Below are positions 35,371 to 49,700 of a stretch of DNA of 64,000 nucleotides, piece after piece (the first letter of the stretch is position 1; each line of letters begins with the position of its first letter). The position numbers and the translations under genes were made by a program. The notes under the pieces are model-generated. The model was not told where the DNA came from, did not search any database, and worked only from the letters and a program-made list of their open reading frames with translations. The DNA is from Silurus meridionalis (Eukaryota > Chordata > Actinopteri > Siluriformes > Siluridae), in assembly GCF_014805685.1 (NCBI RefSeq), contig NC_060898.1, forward strand, positions 6,166,001-6,230,000, written 5' to 3'.

Positions 35371-36649
35371 GTTGTTAAACTGATAAAACTCCCATTTACT
35401 AATTACACTTGCCTCTTGCTCATTACCTCCTTTTTTGTATGAACAGCAAACGACTTTTCTCAAAGTTTCCTAAAAGTATTGATATATAACATTAAATGTG
35501 AGAATCTACTCAATGTTCTACAACAGTAACTTTTTCGCTGGTGTCCACTAAAATGAAGTGTCCACAATTATCTCCCCATTATGCAATAAAATAAGACATA
35601 TGTGCAATAACACTTTTACTAATGTAAATCTGTACTTTTTTTGTGCAGTGATAGTCTTTAATTTATTTACTTTATAAAAAAGTGCAATCATTTTTATTCT
35701 TTTTTTAATTGTCGGTCACTAAAACAAATTCCACAACAAAGCTCTTTCTGATCTAAAAAGGACTGGATGGATAAAATGGAATGGATGTTAAGGTTCTATA
35801 AACTTAAGGAAGTGGTAGAGGAACTTACAGGTGATTTTTGCCCTTGAGGCTTCATTACAAAGCCCAATTTGTCTGTAGCAGCATGACAACTGTAACTGCA
35901 AAGTCATTCAGGTAAAAAACATGACTTGCCGTCTATTGTGGTCAAAGCCAGAGATTGTGTTGTTTAAAATTCACAGGAGATCAGCAGTTTGTGAAATATT
36001 CAAAACCAGTCCATCTGGCAACAACATCCATTCTGATGTTTTATTTGGACATTAAAAGAAGCTCTTGAGATTTGTATCTGCTTGATTTGATGCATTGTGC
36101 TGCTGCCACATGATTGGCTGAACAGAGAAAAGCGGAACAGAGAAAAAGCTCCCATTAAAGCTGACAGTGATTAAGTTTTATATACATACCTGTATATTTC
36201 AGACAAACTTTAAAAGTAATTGAGCTAAAGTTTTACCTTTCACTATTATACCACCTGTAGCATGGCTGGTGTGGATAGAAAAGCTTTATTTAAGTGGAAT
36301 TGAATGAGATGTGTGACATGCGATGCTTTCAAGACAAGTCCAGTGTGTTTTGGCATATCTCTGTCATGCAGGTATATGCAGGTCTTGGAATATGCAGGTA
36401 TTTTTGTATATAGTTTATGATAATGCAGTTCAGTTTGTCTAGTTGTATGGATAAGCTGTACACAAGTAAATTGCAGTTCTGTCATTTTATTTGTGTTGTT
36501 ACAATTTAGGACTCTTTCTCTCTTTTTTTGTCTGGTTTACTAATACCATAGATATCATGCTTTTTTCTCTTTGTTTTCTATAGCCTGTAATAGGACATTA
36601 CATTTAAAAGTCTACCCTGTTTTTTTTTCACTGTATAAACACTAATACA
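35371..36649. other. Non-coding stretch, nothing recognised
   Basis: AT-rich with no exon recognised. Confidence 0.45.

Positions 36650-36726
<77 letters not shown>
36650..36726. repeat. (CA)n microsatellite
   Basis: About 38 CA units, the longest dinucleotide run of this type in the window. Confidence 0.98.
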
Positions 36727-36728
<2 letters not shown>

Positions 36729-37188
36729 TTTCAACAGTGGCTGCTAAAACACGACTAATTAGCTCTTTGTGGTACATTGATTGGTGTCGTTCTGTGGTCT
36801 AAATGAGGATGCAGATGCTTACTACGGTGTTTATGCTTTAAGGCAATTAAAGAGGAGGAAAGGATGGGATGAATTAGAAGAAAAAAGAGCATGCAGGAAA
36901 CAAAGAAAGATCGGGGATTTTAGGGATTAAAAAAGATGAGTGCTGAACTGGAAGGGGATGGACATAATAGTATATATAAAAAGTAGAAAATAATAATAAT
37001 TTATATTTAATTCCTCCTTTTAGAACTTTTAAGACTGTAAAAACAGATATTTTCCCGCTTGCATAGAATTTGATTTCATTGAAATAAAGTTTAATTACAG
37101 TTTGATTTATATTTGACCTTGTGTCTGTGTATGAAAGAAAGAAAGCAAGAAAGTGGGGAACAGTGTGTGGGTGTATATATGTGTATAA

Positions 37189-37191
<3 letters not shown>

Positions 37192-37251
<60 letters not shown>
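37192..37251. repeat. (GT)n microsatellite
   Basis: About 30 GT units, 466 bp after a (CA)n tract and in inverted orientation to it. Confidence 0.98.
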
Positions 37252-37253
<2 letters not shown>

Positions 37254-38240
37254 GGAGAAAGAGCAAGCAAGAGAGTGAGCGAGAAAGTGGGTTCGTGTTA
37301 CATTAAAAACTTCTTATCTCATGCTATGTGACACGATAGTCGATAGGAAAAGGCATTTATGGTTATTTAATCTCCGCCTCGACTCACCATCTCTCAAATC
37401 TGCATCATTTGATCTGCTCTCTGCACATCTCCTCTCCATCTCTCTCCATCTATCTCCCATTCTCCCTTTTTGCGCATTGTTTTATTTTTTTCCTCGTCAA
37501 CTCTTTTCTTAGTATCTGTAATTGAATTTAGCTTTGTTCTCTCACACTCTTCTCTTCTGGTCTACTATTACTTGTTATTACAAATTAAAGCATACATTTC
37601 ACTGTTTCATCTAACGGGTGGCACTGATTTATTAGGATTAAAGCAATTATATTCTGTTATTCAGTACATTTTTAGAGCATTATGGGACATTATAATAGTA
37701 TTAAATACATGCTGTATTTTCTCAATTAAAGTCAGGTGAAATCTTACTTAATTTTATATTATTCTTCAGTAAAAATAATTATGTAATTATTTAACCATAA
37801 CTATATGCAGATGAAAGCTTAAAAACAATAATTGGCGAGCAATTATTTAAAATGAAACAGAAACATCTACTATATCTTCTGAATGCCATATGAAATATCA
37901 TTTATTTATCATTAATATCATTTTTTACATCTTATGGTATACAATAAGCTATTAAATACTTAATTAATACCTGTTTTGTTAGGGGCAATTACTGTGGGGC
38001 AACAGCATACAATAAAATAGTAAGAGTCAGGTTGCATGTATGATAAAAATATTTGGCCAAATTTTTTTACACATAATTAAAGCTTAAGTCTGATGAAATT
38101 GTGCATTATAAATATTTTACAAAGTTATGGAGCCATTTATTTATTATTGTTATTATTAATATTACTATTATTATTATATATTTTTCATTTTTACTTTTTT
38201 TTCTGTGGTACAATTGAAAATGTCCTGAGTATTGAAACTT
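37252..38240. other. Non-coding stretch, nothing recognised
   Basis: AT-rich, with a (TTA/TTG)n region at about 38138-38180. No exon recognised. Confidence 0.45.
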
Positions 38241-38244
38241 TTTC

Positions 38245-38635
38245 AGCCATTTGTGGTTCTTCCCCAAACTTCCACTACCAAACTGTATTGGATATATTTG
38301 AAAGCTTCTTCTTCTTCTACTTCCTCTTCTTCTTCTTCTTCTTCTTCTTCTAGTTGCTCCCATTATGGTTTAACACAGCAGATTATCCATCTCCATATCA
38401 CTCTGTCCTCTACATCTGCCTCTTTTAAATCGAATGGATGTCTTTGGGTGCAATAGCATTACCTTTTCCTTTCACTTAATATAGAGACCCAAAACTGTTG
38501 ACAATGCCCCTGTGCACAAAGTGATATGGCTTAAATACAGGGGTTAATCTTGAACGGCCTGTTATAACAGCAAATGAGCACAAAATTTTGAATGGTACAA
38601 AGAAATTATGGTCAGAAATCCATATAGTGTGCTAT
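38245..38635 (-). mobile_element. Element A copy split by a LINE 3' end
   Basis: Element A text runs GGTTCTTCCCCAAACTTCCA up to about 38306 and resumes at about 38438 with GGATGTCTTTGGGTGCAATA, ending CCATATAGTGTG near 38631. The copy at 14750-14800 shows the two parts are contiguous in an uninterrupted element. Confidence 0.65.
38308..38437 (-). mobile_element. LINE 3'-end insertion
   Basis: A (CTT)n array followed by TTGCTCCCATTATGGTTTAA and CTCTGTCCTCTACATCTGCC, matching the 3' end of the LINE at 10722-10810. Only about 130 bp is present: a heavily 5'-truncated insertion with its (GAA)n tail (minus strand), typical of target-primed reverse transcription. Confidence 0.75.
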
Positions 38636-38639
38636 GCAG

Positions 38640-39575
38640 ATAAATCTGTGTAGAATGTCAAACATGCAAAGAAAGAAACAAAACACTAAAGTAACAAAGA
38701 AACCATGACCTGAGCATGAAAGCATGGAATTCAAACAAGCATAGAATGTCAAATGGTCCAGTGAATGATTATGTATCTATGCACAAGTGTTAATTATCAG
38801 TAAATATAAATCAGATGAAGAATGTCACATGATATTAGTATTGGCTTGTGTGAAACATTTGTATGCTGATAGCATTGCAGTGTCATTGCTAGGGTCTCTG
38901 GTTTGCCTGCTTATACCACATTTTGGGTTCTCTAGCTACCATTTAAAAACTGCCATAGGGTGTATTCCTGCCTTGCAAACAGTATTCTTTAGGACACTGA
39001 TCCGGATAAAGTCGTCACTGAATCAATGAATAAGCTTATTTAAGTGGAATTTTTACAGATATCACAAGCAATGGGTTTTTTAATTCGATACTCCATTAAT
39101 GCAAGAGAAATTCTTAAGGAAGGTGATTTGAGGAAGTAATAAAGAACTATATCTCCTTTGCAAAATAATTAATCATTAAACTGCTGCTGCAATGGTGTAT
39201 AGCTTGAATGTTAGTTTCATATGCAAAGTTGTAAGCAGACACTGTAATGTATTGAATTGCCTTATTATGGTTATTTTTAGATAACTGTATTTAAATCCAA
39301 TGCATTGACAAGAAAGCAAAAGGAACATATTCCAGGAAGGAGTGCCATTTCTGCAAGTGATATATTGTTCATGATGGGTCATTAAAATTAAATAAATATA
39401 TACACATAGGCATAATTTGTGAAACAGAACAAAAAAGATATCTTTAAAAACCTATAGGGCATTTGCTCGACTTTTTTGCATTACACATTACACAATTTAT
39501 TATTTTAGAGCTTTAAAAATGACCAAATCCACTGGATGATCTTTGTTTCTCTAGGCTATTATGCTTTTAAAAAGC
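38640..39575. other. Non-coding stretch, nothing recognised
   Basis: AT-rich with no exon or repeat recognised. Confidence 0.45.
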
Positions 39576-39579
39576 ATGC

Positions 39580-39785
39580 CCCCTGACTAATGTAATTACC
39601 TTCCACAGTAGAAGCCACATGGCCCTATCTCGACAAAAGGCACCAATTGGAATGTGATGGACTTCTGCTCCCTTTGGATTCATCACAATCTGACATTACT
39701 TTCATCCAACAATAATAAATCCAATGGCCTCAATTCCATGTTCTAGACCTTTCACTTTTGCTTGGAAGCTGCCAAACTTCTGGCA
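39580..39785. promoter_or_regulatory. Candidate conserved non-coding element
   Basis: Repeat-free and less AT-rich than its flanks, with no open frame of note: it runs from CCCCTGACTAATGTAATTAC to CAATGGCCTCAATTCC. Conservation cannot be judged from this sequence alone. Confidence 0.22.
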
Positions 39786-41145
39786 GGAAGTTGAAGCAGC
39801 TGGTTTACCCCCACTGTGCTGGTGGCTCTGTGATTGACCATAGACCTAAGCATGGGTCCACATGGCATCATGATAATTGATGAGTAATAATAGGTAATGG
39901 TTTGACCCTTCATGGTCTTTTGGCTGGGTTTATGTATTTTGTTCCTGAAGTAATGTGGTGCAACGGTGAGTGGTTAAATCCACTTGTACTTGAAATTCAA
40001 TGTTAGTACTTACTAAACACTAGGGGTTAAATGAAACGCTTAGCAAAACTTCTGCATGCTGTGACCTTACAACCCTCTATTTTAGATTTATTCAAAGGTT
40101 TTCCTCGTGAGAGTCACTTCCAGTCACACTTTCCTCACCAAAACCAAATTTGCCAGCACTCAAATTACTATGGTGTAAGAACAGTGTGATTTGTTAAAAA
40201 TTGAAAAAAGATCAGATGGGGGATTTGAATTTAATCTTATTTTTAATAATTTTTAGTAGAACTAAATCATAATTGGTCAATTTTACACCACAGGCATATC
40301 CATCACAGGAACACTAATTGCAGCACTGGATTTAGTGCCTATATCATTCCCAAAGCATGCAATTCTTTATAATTTTTCCTAAATAAATTGGGAAAACAAT
40401 GTACTAATGGATACTCTTCATAAACCCATTAATAGAAATTGTGGCGACTGAATTTTGTTAAAAGATCCAAATTAATGTCATCATTACAAAATTGGATCAG
40501 CCTGCAGCAATACATTTTTAATACCTATACAGTATATTATAAAACGTTTGCATATTTGTTTTCTGTAGACAGCTAATTTGTGCACTGTTAAAAATTTCAT
40601 TGAAAAAAAAAATTTAATACACATTTTATTACAATTTAATCTAGAGCAAGATCTGCATGTTCTCACTATACCTCAATAAGCAGTGTAATTGCATCAGGAT
40701 TACATTTTTAAATCAAACAAAGTGGTTATTTTGTGAATACAATTTTATTTAACATCAATTACCATTTTCTAATCCCTCAGAAATAAGTATTTGTGTCAGA
40801 AGACGAACTAAAATTCATTAAAAATTAGTTTCATTAAATCATTAAAAATATCCTTAATACCCTTAATATCCAATTCTGAGAATTTCACCACTTTTTTAAT
40901 ATTCTGTCTTTTTTTTTTCTCACTTCTAGTGAATCACATACAGATGTTTACTTTTTATAGCAGGAAGTGAAATGGTACTAGCACTAGTATAATTCTTCTT
41001 TTCTTTTAAATAGCTTTAGAATGAAATATTTCCACAGGGAATACTTTGTTCTCACTGGTTTTAAACCTCTTAATCTCTTAAATGTACATTTACATTTATA
41101 CTTTCATTGATCTTATTTTCACAAATGAGCAGTTGAGGGTTAAAT
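39786..41145. other. Non-coding stretch, nothing recognised
   Basis: AT-rich with no exon recognised. Confidence 0.45.
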
Positions 41146-41213
41146 CAAGTCAAGTTTATTTCTATAGCACTTTTCACAACGGACATTGTCTCAAAGCAGC
41201 TTTACAGATATAG
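41146..41213 (+). repeat. Element B fragment
   Basis: CAAGTTTATTTCTATAGCAC, then CATTGTCTCAAAGCAGCTTT. Only the first roughly 70 bp is present; it runs straight into a SINE copy. Confidence 0.7.
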
Positions 41214-41312
41214 GTTAAGGGCCTTGCTCTAGGGCCCTGAAGCTTGGTGACCACTTGATTTGAACTCACAACCTTTTAATCAGAACACCTTAACCTACTG
41301 AGACATACTATG
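41214..41312 (-). repeat. tRNA-derived SINE copy (head part)
   Basis: Minus strand: CTCAGTAGGTTAAGGTG (weak box A), then GTTGTGAGTTCAAATCA (box B), then the SINE body AGGGCCCTAGAGCAAGGCCC. It joins the element B fragment without a gap. Confidence 0.6.
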
Positions 41313-41507
41313 TATTTGCAGTGCAGCTTTTGTTGATCTCTGAATCATTTGGTCCATAAATAATTGCCTCTGTAATGTAATTTTAGCCAGCTCTGCTTAA
41401 ATGTTATGCATCAAACCATGTTATTGCAAATCTGAATTCAAAGCAGTGGACTGTCTGTCTGTCCAGTTGTTGACATTATCTCTACAAAGCCCTTATGAAG
41501 AGGCATT

Positions 41508-41509
<2 letters not shown>

Positions 41510-41565
<56 letters not shown>
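41510..41565. repeat. (GT)n microsatellite
   Basis: About 27 GT units. Confidence 0.98.
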
Positions 41566-41566
<1 letters not shown>

Positions 41567-42334
41567 AGAAAATAGGCACTAGAGTATACTGATGTTTAGA
41601 GCTGACCTTTCTCTTGAAATGAGAGAAGGCCAGAGGGCTTGATGAGAAATCACCTGTGGTGGAGATGAAGAAAAAAAGAAATTCCCAGGAAACATTTATG
41701 CAAAAGCAGTCCAAACTGTCAAACCCCCCCAAACACACACAAACAGACAAATCCCATTTTTATTAGGCTATATCAGCTTAAAAATGCAGAACCAATATTA
41801 GAAAGAAAGATATATTTTTATTGTTATTGATGAAAAAAAAGTGTGTATTTAGTTCAGGTAAATCAATACTAATACATTTTAGAAACATGTAGGACTTCAC
41901 ACTTAAAACATCAGATTTATAGGAATGTTGGATGCAGCAGAATACTGGATCCAGAAATGCCAAGGACCTTATTACATAACACTTATAAAGGTGGTTTGCT
42001 ATGACCAACATCTTCTGTATCTCATCCTTCAAACTCATAAATTCTAAATATCACAACCATTTATTTTGAAATAAACACATACAGGGGTATAACAAGGTTT
42101 AGTGGCCCTTGTTCCAGTCACAGCTTTAGGTTGTCTTGATTTTAAAGTGGACAAAAACAAGCCTTGTAAGGTATCTGTATAGTTCAGATTCTGTACAAGT
42201 CTTTTTTTTTGCATTTTGGTAAACGTTCACTGTTGATAATGTGCTTAAACAAAATGCCAACTTGGGAATAACATTGCTGCCATTAAAAGCTTGGACATTA
42301 GTGAACATTTGTTTGCATCACCTATTATGATGTC
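41566..42334. other. Non-coding stretch, nothing recognised
   Basis: AT-rich with no exon recognised. Confidence 0.45.
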
Positions 42335-42520
42335 ATGTAATTAAATTAAATTCTGTCACAAAGGCAGCTTTACAGAAATATAGATTATGATGAATATGAA
42401 TATGTAATAGATTATTAATGTAAAGTTAAAATTTATATACAAGGAAAAACTATCCTAGATGGGGAACAAACCTTGGTAGGAACTAGATTTATAAGGGAAC
42501 CCATCATCGTTTGGTTTATA
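42335..42520 (+). repeat. Element B copy (decayed)
   Basis: TCTGTCACAAAGGCAGCTTT, then a decayed CAAACCTTGGTAGGAACTAG and GGGAACCCATCATCGTTTGG, in the same order as the copy at 17.9 kb. Confidence 0.6.
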
Positions 42521-42579
42521 CCCAATATCCATGTTTACCACCGTATAGCATCCTATATACAGTACATCCAGTAATTGTC

Positions 42580-42790
42580 TTTATTCAAGTTTTAAGAGGG
42601 GAATATTGTCCCATTTGTGTATGATATAGGATCTAGTTGCTAATCAGTCTGGGTATTTTTGTCATATTTTTTATATGATGTGCCAAATGCTCTCAATTGA
42701 TGATAAGTATGTAAAGGGAGACAGGCTAGTTCAGCATCTGGACTCTTCTACTGCAAAGCCATGCTTTTTGGGAATTAAGCTTGTGAAAGT
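42580..42790 (+). mobile_element. Fragment of the 28.6-kb DNA transposon family
   Basis: GGGGAATATTGTCCCATTTG, ATATAGGATCTAGTTGC and ACAGGCTAGTTCAGCATCTG run parallel to 28605-28800. The remainder is absent. Confidence 0.55.
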
Positions 42791-43119
42791 TTACCTTATT
42801 GATAACCAATAAGGTATAAGGTAATGGCCTAGTGATGGTAAAAAAAAATGGAAAAACCCTTTATTATCATTTGCCAAAAATATCAATGGAATTCTTGCAT
42901 AAATGTTTTGTTTTGCATACAAGTTAGAATGACTTTGCACTTTCTATACACATTCCAATATAGAGCTGTAATTTTATCAGCAAGCCAGGGTGGTTATCTC
43001 ACTAAAGCATGGACATGAGTGTGGAAAGGTGAAAACCACATTTTAGAAAATGTAACCTAATTACAACACATGGTTTAGCAAGCTAATAGACCACAGTTCT
43101 CTGCCAAGTTAATTCCTGT

Positions 43120-43450
43120 CAGCACTGTCATGTGTGGCCGTGTGGGTTTGTTTTTAGTTCTACTCAATTAAGCATGGGCCAAGCTCCGTTTATGGATGAA
43201 ATGCACCAGATCTCCTTGTGATTCCATTTTTATGAAATGTTGAAAAATTATTGTAGCGAATGTGGAATCTTTGAAGAGCCTAAAAATAGTTCATAGTAAA
43301 ATTAAGGGCAAGATGTGCAACAACTGCGCAGTGATTACTTTCAACCGCCTTTGTGTGTAATGCATCTAATTAAATCCAATTAGTGTTGTAAAGAGAACCT
43401 GATCTTGGTGATGATTTATTGTATCTTCACACATATTAATATCTCGTAAG
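43120..43450. promoter_or_regulatory. Candidate conserved non-coding element
   Basis: Repeat-free, with CAATTAAGC, GTTTATGGATGAAATG, ATCTAATTAAATCCAATTAG and CGCAGTGATTAC cores, and no usable open frame. It is dense in TAAT and TTAAT homeodomain-type cores. The neighbouring block at 43850-44060 has a similar look. Confidence 0.28.
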
Positions 43451-43709
43451 CAGCTTCAGCTCAAGTTTTCTTTCTGTAGCTTTTTTCCCCCGGACACTTG
43501 ACATAAACCCATCTTGGGCATTACACAGCACTGACTAGATAAATACTCAAAGATAGGTGAAACTTATATATAGTATACATATATAATAGCCAATCATGTA
43601 ATTTATTTATTTTTAATCTAGTCTACAAATTAGTGTATTTTAACTGCATGTTTAGATGATATCACCTTGTTGCTCCAATTCAGTATATATTTAATATAAT
43701 AACAGTTGA

Positions 43710-43714
<5 letters not shown>

Positions 43715-43759
<45 letters not shown>
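43715..43759. repeat. (CA)n microsatellite
   Basis: About 22 CA units. Confidence 0.98.
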
Positions 43760-44974
<1,215 letters not shown>

Positions 44975-45200
44975 AAGGGTTGAGTTCTATGACAGGCCAC
45001 TCAAAACCTTTCAATTCACTGCCATTATTATGTTGGAACAGGTTTGGGTCTTGTAATGTAGTTCAATTGAGGGGAATATTTCATGCTAGCACATCCAAAC
45101 ACATCCTATAAAATTGTATGCCTCAGAGTTTGTGGTAACAGCTTTGTGAAGAACCATATGTTACTGTGTGCCAAGACATTTGTCTGTATAGTGTAAACAG
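44975..45200 (+). mobile_element. Element A copy (right half)
   Basis: Starts directly after the ATCT array with GGGTTGAGTTCTATGACAGG, continues with TTGGAACAGGTTTGGGTCTT and ends near TGTATAGTGTAA. The left half is missing, replaced by the microsatellite. Confidence 0.65.
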
Positions 45201-45437
45201 ACTGAAAATCCTACCTAAGAGAGAATAATGCTTCTCTGAGCTGTGAAAAGTGGAGCCATAAAAGTGTCCGGTCATCTATATCGACGTTATGCTGAGTTTT
45301 TTGTTCATGACAAAACAAATAGTGATTCAGCATCACTCTCTCAAACAAAATTGTTCTCCACCTACAAGGGAGTCACTCCTACAGTTGCATCAGACTTCTT
45401 GGTTAAGACACCTATGAGTATAAAGGTGCATATTCTA

Positions 45438-45604
45438 GCAATGTTAGGAAAATGGGGTCAGAGATACCATGATACCGAGCCCCTGGAGCTTAAAGAGTTA
45501 GGGCCGTGCTCAAGGGCCCAAGAATGGCAGCTTGGTGGTACTGGGGCTTAAACCCCCCAACCTTGTGAGCAGTAACCCTGAGCCTTCACCACTGAGCTAC
45601 CACT
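45438..45604 (-). repeat. tRNA-derived SINE copy
   Basis: Minus strand: GTGGTAGCTCAGTGGTGAAG (box A region, 45604 downward), then GGGGTTTAAGCCCCAG (box B with one mismatch), then the body TTGGGCCCTTGAGCACGGCC and CTGACCCCATTTTCC. The tail is lost. Confidence 0.72.
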
Positions 45605-46770
45605 TATATAGTATAAATATATAACACCCCAACCAGGGATGTGCAGTATTTATGATACATTTATTTCAAATATGTATTAAAAAAATATAAAATATATAAA
45701 ATAAATATATAATAAATACATATAAATCTATAAAATAAATTTTATTATTTTGTAATTTGTATTTGATAGGGTTGATGAACATGGCTTCATATTTTGTATC
45801 AAAATACTTTAGTGTTTTGTATTTTTGTAGTTTTATTTATGTATAATACTTTGTAAGAAGTCTACATGATGACATCATATAAATGCAGCCATTTTGATTG
45901 ATACCTACTCAGCAGTTTGCCCAGACTTGTTGAGATCAGAACAAAAAATTGATCCATATGAAAGAAGGTGGTCAAGGTAAGAAATGTGCAGGTGTCCAAT
46001 GATTGATAAATAAATATTCCATTGCTGAAAATTGTACTGTTTAGTAGGATCATGGTTTTTCATACCATTGCATGAATGACTGCCTAACACATAATATATT
46101 ATTATATTTATGATTAACAATCAAATGATTAATTAGTTAGAAACCAACCTTCATCTGGGAGATCACAGGTATATGTATGTAAATATTTGATCTGCTAACT
46201 GGTTGCATATGTCATATTTATTGCATGACTCGACCAGAGAAAACCTGTTGCTTTTAAACATTGTTTACTTAATTATCTGAGTCAGTGTAATGGTCATAGA
46301 ATAGATCATATAGGCCAATTGATGGAAGGTTTGTGAAGAAATGTCATGCTCTCTTGTAAAATTTTTGATATACAGTATCTTTGCCCTACCCTGACCCTAA
46401 CAATGCGTGAACATGATTAACTCCTTTCACATATTACACCAGGATTTAAAAAAATAAAAATAAATAAATAATAATAATAATAATAATTTAATGAAAAATT
46501 ATTTTGTCTCTATGTATTTGGGGCTAAATGACAGCTGAACAAATTTTTGTACTACAGTGAAAACAAAAACATTTTCTTAATTTAGTAATTTTCGCACATT
46601 GAACAAGACTATGTTAATATTGCTCTAGGTTCTGGAGTGTAATAGATGCATGAATAGTGTAGATACATTTCAAGCTGTATTGTGAACTTTAAATCGCTAA
46701 GCAACTCCATGAGCATGTGGATATAAATTTTCTTCTTCTGTTATTTTTTCCATTTTCTCTTGACATTAAG
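45605..46770. other. Non-coding stretch, possibly including a decayed DNA element
   Basis: CAGGGATGTGCAGTATTTAT at about 45632 followed by T/A-rich text with ATTTGTATTTGATAG resembles a fish hAT-like repeat from memory only. A (TAA)n run lies at about 46470-46490. Confidence 0.35.
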
Positions 46771-49700
46771 TCAGTGTAGGTGTGTTTGTACAGATTTGCA
46801 TAATTGTTCTTGCCTCTTTTCTTCCGCGTGCTCCCCAGTATGCTTTCTTTCTCCACGTATTTTTACATTTGTGCATAAGAAAACTGAATAGAAACACTTG
46901 GAATGTATGCACAATTTTACATGTCTGAGGTGTGAAAGTAACAAGAAAACCCATAAAGCTATAAAGAGAAGATGTGATAATATTATGGAAACAGATTCTG
47001 TAAAAGTAAATGAGTGGTTCAGTTTTTTCATGACTGGTGATCTTATTATGATGTGCTCTTTTTCTGCCCTTTGTAAGAATATTCAAATAACTGTAACTGA
47101 TGCAGATACACAACCAGTGACATTTTCTTTTACTGACATTTCAAGTTTAATTTGTACCATATTATACTTTATCCATCCTATTAAGTATATCTTTATAGAT
47201 ATAGATATAGAAAGTCACAAATCAAATGCCACATGATTTATTTAAAACAGGATACTATAACACTGTATTTATATATTGTTTTGATGAACTGCATGATCCT
47301 TCATTTTGTTTTAAATTCACATTAAAATTTCTAATGACAATAAATTTCTTTAAACACTGATACATCAGGGTACTGTGGCATTTCATATTATCCTCTTTAA
47401 TAATTGGAAATTGTGATGTAATGAAAACAATGATTGCATCAATGTTGCATAGTTTGATCATCTAGCTTGTCCCTTATGTACAATACCGCACACTGATAAC
47501 CGTACTTTGTGTTATGACACGACAATAATAAAAAAACTAAACGTTTTAATACTCAGCTGTACATCTGCGTTTAACATTTAAGCTTTGCTTGCTGCTCGAT
47601 TTCACATTTATGTACAGTATTCACCGTATATTTGAGGCATGATAACAGGCTGGAAAATATTTCTAGATTTACTCCATGGTCCATAAACTTATACAAAGTC
47701 AGAATGGTTTTACAGTATCTTCTTGGTGCTTTAATTGGATTCTTGGTTGTATTTCAACATAGCAAAGTTTCTAATTGGTGTATTTATATAATCTACACTT
47801 CTACATACAGAGCCACTGCCATCTTTTGGGGAATTTGGAGAATTCTGTGTCTATGTAATGAATACAAATATTTTAGAGGCCATGGAGTGGTGAGAAGTTT
47901 ATTAGCAATTTATAACAGAAAAAAGTGAGGATTTTTTAATTGGATACATCATTTTTAGAGAATCAAGCACTAAAATGCAAAATGTGGGTACTAGACCATC
48001 AGAATATTCAAAACAATAAAAATAATAAAAATAAATTCCAGTACAGATGCAAATGCCAGTGAAGATAATTTAAATACAATTCACAAAATATAGAAACAAA
48101 GATAAAGAAACAAAACAATAAATAAGAGCAAACATAAAGAAGAAAACCATAATCTGAGCACAAGCAAACCAAGAAACAATCATGTAAGGATAAATATGAG
48201 ACAAATGAAAAGTGAGTCTATATACAAGTGCTAATTAATTGTGTATAAGAAACAGGTGCTCAAGCTTTCATGTGACATGGTTCAGTGCAGCGCATTGTCA
48301 GATTGGAAAATGTAGCTCAAGTCCATGCTTACTGTTAATGAAACTGCATTGATGTTGAGTAATACAGCCTGTGCTATCAAACAGGAATAGACCTTCTGCA
48401 TAAACAGTTATGGTTTGTCAAGGACATAAACACAGCAGGCTTTATAAGGTTGTGATCATTCCATTAATTTTTATCTAATGGAATTCTGTCTATCGAGTAT
48501 TTCAGCTGTGCACGTAACCATAAATAGAAAAGTAAAAAAAAACATGAACCTGAGCCAAATGTCATACATGTTAAAGTCACAACCTAGGATTTCTCTGTTT
48601 CAAATGTATCCTGTAAATGCTTTTACAATCAAAATGTGTATAATTGCGTGTATTAAATATGATCATATCTTTAAGACCTTTATATAGTATATTTACATTT
48701 AGCCTTATATACCCTCTCATGCTGAAGAGTAGAAATGAAAACAGATAAAAAAAAAACCACTTGTTATTCCTAGCTAAAACATATCTGCACTGTTAGACCT
48801 AACAGAAAACAGAGAGGGGCAAAAACACTCACCATACACTGGAAGTGCACTAGGTTTCATATTATGGCTATTTAGCTGAGAATAGCAGACTGTTTTGCTA
48901 CTTTTTGGCAGGAAAAAGGCTAATTTGTACCCTCTAATGGAAAATCATTCAGCTTTAAGTGACAGTTGTGGTTAGGTTTGTATTAATGTGCATCTTTGGG
49001 ACAGTAGTTGTTCCGTAACCTAAGATTGAATAATTTCTGCATTTCTATTTCCACTGTTATTTGTTTAATTAAACTCAGTAGAACCAATCATAGATTTTTT
49101 GAATGTTTGTAATGGGACTTGAATGGTTTTAATGGAAACTCAAATGGTCTAATGGCATGTTGTGTCTGGTGGATACCATTAAAGACAAATCAAACATCTT
49201 TGGCCACTGGTAGATCGCATGCTGGTGATTATGGAACACCATCAAAGATCATCATTAAGCATCCAGTCAACTCCAAATCAATTTTAGACAGAATTTTGCC
49301 CCAGCCCCCTCCCACCAATATGAATAATATATAATAAAACATTATATATCAAACTAAAAATTTCATAGTATTCAGTCACCTGAAACTGGATTGTGCCTCA
49401 AAAGTCATAGATTTTATCATCATCCAATTAACCCTTAAATTTATGAAGCCTGATAAAGTGACAATCTAAATATTACCTTTCATATTATACACTCCACTTA
49501 ATTGGGAACACTTGCGCTTTTACACAATTATTTAATCAGTCAATCATATGTCAGTGCATAAATGCAATGCATAGAAAAATACAGATTCAGGTTCAAGAGT
49601 TAAATTACACTGCAAACATTCGAAAATGGAAAAATCTACTTGTAGAGCAAAAATATTGTTAATGTTGGTAAAAAGGCAAAACAAATGCCAAACATCAGGC

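Noticed and set aside
38093..38363. Poly-Phe and poly-Arg frames on either strand
   Set aside because: They come from the (CTT)n tail of the LINE insertion.
46380..46410. Telomere-like CCCTAACC text
   Set aside because: Only two imperfect units occur, with no array.
47632..47928. 98-residue frame with hydrophobic stretches
   Set aside because: No family motif or splice or promoter context; AT-rich codons give hydrophobic residues by chance.
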